From the NCBI GenBank assembly GCA_963680875.1, contig OY804589.1, forward strand, positions 4,774,001 through 4,838,000: DNA of 64,000 bases. The letters are read 5' to 3'. Under the pieces are notes generated by a model. That model ran no database searches, was not told the DNA's origin, and saw only the letters and a list, made by a program, of their open reading frames with translations. Origin of the DNA: Bathymodiolus brooksi. Lineage: Eukaryota; Mollusca; Bivalvia; Mytilida; Modiolidae. Below, in pieces: positions 61,572-64,000 of the stretch. Position 1 is the stretch's first letter. Every line of letters starts with the position of its first letter. The position numbers and the translations under genes are program-made.

Positions 61572-64000
61572 TCAATATTTCCATATTTCAGTTTCATTCT
61601 TCAACAAATGACCTGAACAATGAGTATTGCAAACGGCCAAACAGTATTGAAAATTGGCGAAACAGTAGTCTTCTTCTTCACCATCAATCAGCGAGTATAA
61701 AACATCGTCGTATTCATCATCACTTTCATCGCTTTCTGTCAAACCTGCAATATTTTCTTCGGCTAAGTCGTGGGTGAGTTGTTGTGGAATGAAATCACCA
61801 GACACCCATTTTGGTTCAATCATCCCATCAACACACTGCCAACCATTGTCATGAGTAGGCTCCGGATATACTGGTTTTGCAATATGGGCTCTTTTCCAAA
61901 TTCCTACCTGATAGTTAACTCTTTTCAGATGTTCTCTCAGACAGTTTATGCATGGAGGCAATACACCTAGATCAATATTTTTTGAGGCATCAAACGTTTC
62001 ACCCGTTGAACAGCACTTTCCTCTGATCTTATTATAGCGCAAATCATTCACACAGGAGACCTCTTTACCGCCATACAGCAAGCAGGTAAAAGCCTCCATC
62101 TGCAGAAACAAATCCTCTGAAATTTGCCAGGAATCTCCAATTTGTGCAAGAGCACTTTGGAATTGAGTTGACTTTTGTAATGTCTTAATTGGCTTGACTT
62201 TTCCAATCCCCTTAAATGCGCTCGTTGTATCACAGCGTGTGAACGCGTGTAGGCCTAAAGGTGTTGTACACAATTCCTGCTGGTACTGCTGTGCTAATTT
62301 GGTGATATCTATCAACCTTTTCTTGTTTCCAGTTCCAGTATCAAAGAGAATTGTCACTCCTTGTAATTCCAACGCGTAGTGAAGGAGGATAAAGAATATA
62401 TCGGTATCCGGACTACGAATTCTAATATTTCTGTATCCTTGTTGTTTTCCATAGAAACAATAAAGAACAACTCGTGAATCAGTTTCTTCCTGTGTCGATT
62501 CAATTGATTTAATTTCTGTGCGACATACCGGTACGCTGGTACCATCATAACTTGTAATATGAAAGGCATGCCCATCAGAAACGGTTATTACGTTCTTGCC
62601 CAACAGCTTAGGGGCGAAATTATCCGTGCTCCAAACACGACAAAGAAGTTCAATGAGCTGCTTTTTGTTTTCTTCATTGGCAAGGAAGGTCTTCCAATCT
62701 GGTGGCTTTTTCGTATTTTCACCAGTAACAATCAGTTTTTCACTGCAACCTCTGCGCTTTCGTTCCATCGACTTTGTGGAGTTTTCTAGATACATGTCTA
62801 TGCTAAAGATAATATCCGACTTTCTGACTACCATATCAAACAGTCTGGCACAGATGTCTCTGAAATTGGGTGGCAAATCTTTCAGATAGTAAAAAGCCGC
62901 ATTGCCATCCTCTATCACTAGCGTCTTATCATCTGGAGGAGGTGGAACATCCTCCACATCTTTAGTCAAAAAGTGATAGCCTTTGGATTTATCTGTCTTA
63001 TTCAGAAAACCATCGGAAGTCGCAATACTATATGGAACTGGAGTGAGGGGATATGCTAGAAGTTCCTTCAAATCAATCCCGAGATCATCACATTGTGAAC
63101 GAACAAGAAGCTGAAATGCAATTTTACTTTGTTGGCGATATTCGATAATTTTGTTTTGAGATGACTTGATTGTCGTTTTCGTTGCCAACTCGGACAACGT
63201 TTTCAAATGTAATCGTTTGACCGGATCAAAGAACTTCTCGTGCTTCTCCAAGCGTTCTGAAATGAAATCAACTTTATCGTCAGCACCGAATGTTTCTGCA
63301 AGTATAACGTCGCGTTCAATCGCTGATGTAGCAGACGCATCAGATGAAATGCAGTACAACTTGTCTTTTTGTTCCATTTCGAATGGATTGATGAAACCAA
63401 CAATTGCTTCAGCAACTTTTACGACATTTGCCTCACTCCTTTCTATCTCGGTTCTGCGCAGATCACGATGTTTCTTTGCGTCAGAATCGTCCGCCAACAT
63501 ATCAACCATGGCTAAAGCTCCCTTCACAAACTGTACTCTTTCATGGGCTGCTCGCACCCATCGTTGATATGCGTCATAATTACTAAGCAAACCAGACAAA
63601 CCTGCACTGCCACCTCCAGCACATCCATGTCATTTAGAGTGCTTCATAAAAGTTTCCTCTATAGTTTTATCTACTGGACATCTATTTCCTGGAACGAAAG
63701 ATCTTGCCACGCTGATGGCGCCACTTTTTAATAAATCTGGATGGGATATTTCTATGTTTGCCAACACCACTGAGAAAAACGTCAGATATCGAGCATAATT
63801 TTGCCCTCCAAAGAGATCACACATCAGGAAAAGACACCTGGCATAAAGAAGGAAGTTGTTAGTTTTAACAGCTTTAGTCAAGTTTAGAACCAGCCAGATG
63901 GGATCCATATATGACACCCAAAGCTGTGCCGTCTTTCCAAGATGTCGTGTGCGCGCGTCATGTCGGAACTTGGCATAGGCATCAATAGAGGATGAGATGT
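61572..64000 (-). CDS. PIN/FEN-nuclease-like protein, large family member, N-terminus off-window, one in-frame TGA
   Basis: The frame is open from the right edge (reading ISSSIDAYAKFRHDARTRHL) to a TGA at 63630-63632, and resumes in the same frame as 675 residues to the stop at 61572. In the 675-residue part: LSGLLSNYDAYQRW at the start; a first Asp in SDIIFSIDMYLENS (about 261-274); EETD-SR (about 371-376); RSPDTDIFFILLHY (about 395-408); LHAFTRCDTTSAFKGIGK (about 450-467); LPPCINCLREHLKRVNYQ (about 547-564); and an acidic tail (ESDESDDEYDD, about 622-632). The order of acidic motifs followed by CD-x4-FKGIGK parallels FEN1/XPG nucleases. I infer a PIN-like nuclease fold; substrate and role are unknown. 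It is divergent from the decayed copy at 42695-47839 and lacks that copy's Cys-rich block. The TGA may be a CGA mutated at CpG, so this may be a young pseudogene. Confidence 0.7.

Overview
This window looks like nuclear DNA of an invertebrate animal, most likely a marine mollusc (a bivalve is my best guess). The reasons are the AT-rich intergenic DNA, a huge satellite block, several tRNA-derived SINEs with the dispersed tail ending in ggcg(c)taaaacaac that I associate from memory with molluscan genomes, and decayed Tc1/mariner and Penelope-like reverse transcriptase copies. No database search was possible, so the taxon is an inference.

Layout: (1) 1-40535 is one uninterrupted head-to-tail array of a 65-bp satellite, about 620 copies in one orientation. 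It is already in full phase at base 1, so it continues off the left edge. It has nested higher-order repeats (spacings near 585, 1104, 1300, 1430, 1623, 1688-1690, 2144, 2860, 3443 and 4485 bp, all close to whole numbers of monomers). At its right edge it decays into four copies of a related 33-bp repeat. (2) 40.7-42.7 kb is AT-rich DNA with one tRNA-derived SINE and one decayed SINE tail. (3) 42695-47839 (minus strand) is a decayed copy of a large gene. Its reading-frame pieces carry zinc-ligand-like cysteines at the N-terminus, a PGDWH block, a PIN/FEN-nuclease-like acidic core, a GCDY helix-hairpin-helix-like motif, a Cys-rich block and an acidic tail. (4) 47.9-49.4 kb is a local tandem duplication split by a SINE. 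(5) 49.4-56.0 kb is nested mobile DNA: a tRNA-Gly-like SINE, two inverted copies of a ~390-bp repeat bracketing a truncated Penelope-like reverse transcriptase, GC-rich hairpin repeats, and a Tc1-like transposon with TIRs inserted downstream. (6) 56.6-57.9 kb is a second, different Tc1/mariner element with TIRs and TA target duplication. (7) 58-61.5 kb holds two tandem SINEs, another inverted pair of the ~390-bp repeat, a promoter-like CpG motif cluster before a possible spliced gene remnant, and a second tRNA-Gly-like SINE. (8) 61572 to the right edge (minus strand) is a much better preserved, divergent member of the same PIN/FEN-like family, with a 675-residue open frame and one in-frame TGA upstream; its N-terminus lies beyond the window.

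Few features look like functioning host genes. The items most worth pursuing are the two PIN/FEN-like copies, which may belong to a repeated, possibly mobile gene family, and the satellite, whose main variable positions are CpG/CpA sites. Both Tc1 elements, the reverse transcriptase and the first PIN/FEN-like copy are broken by stops or frameshifts, several of them in homopolymers, so assembly error should be excluded before calling each one dead.
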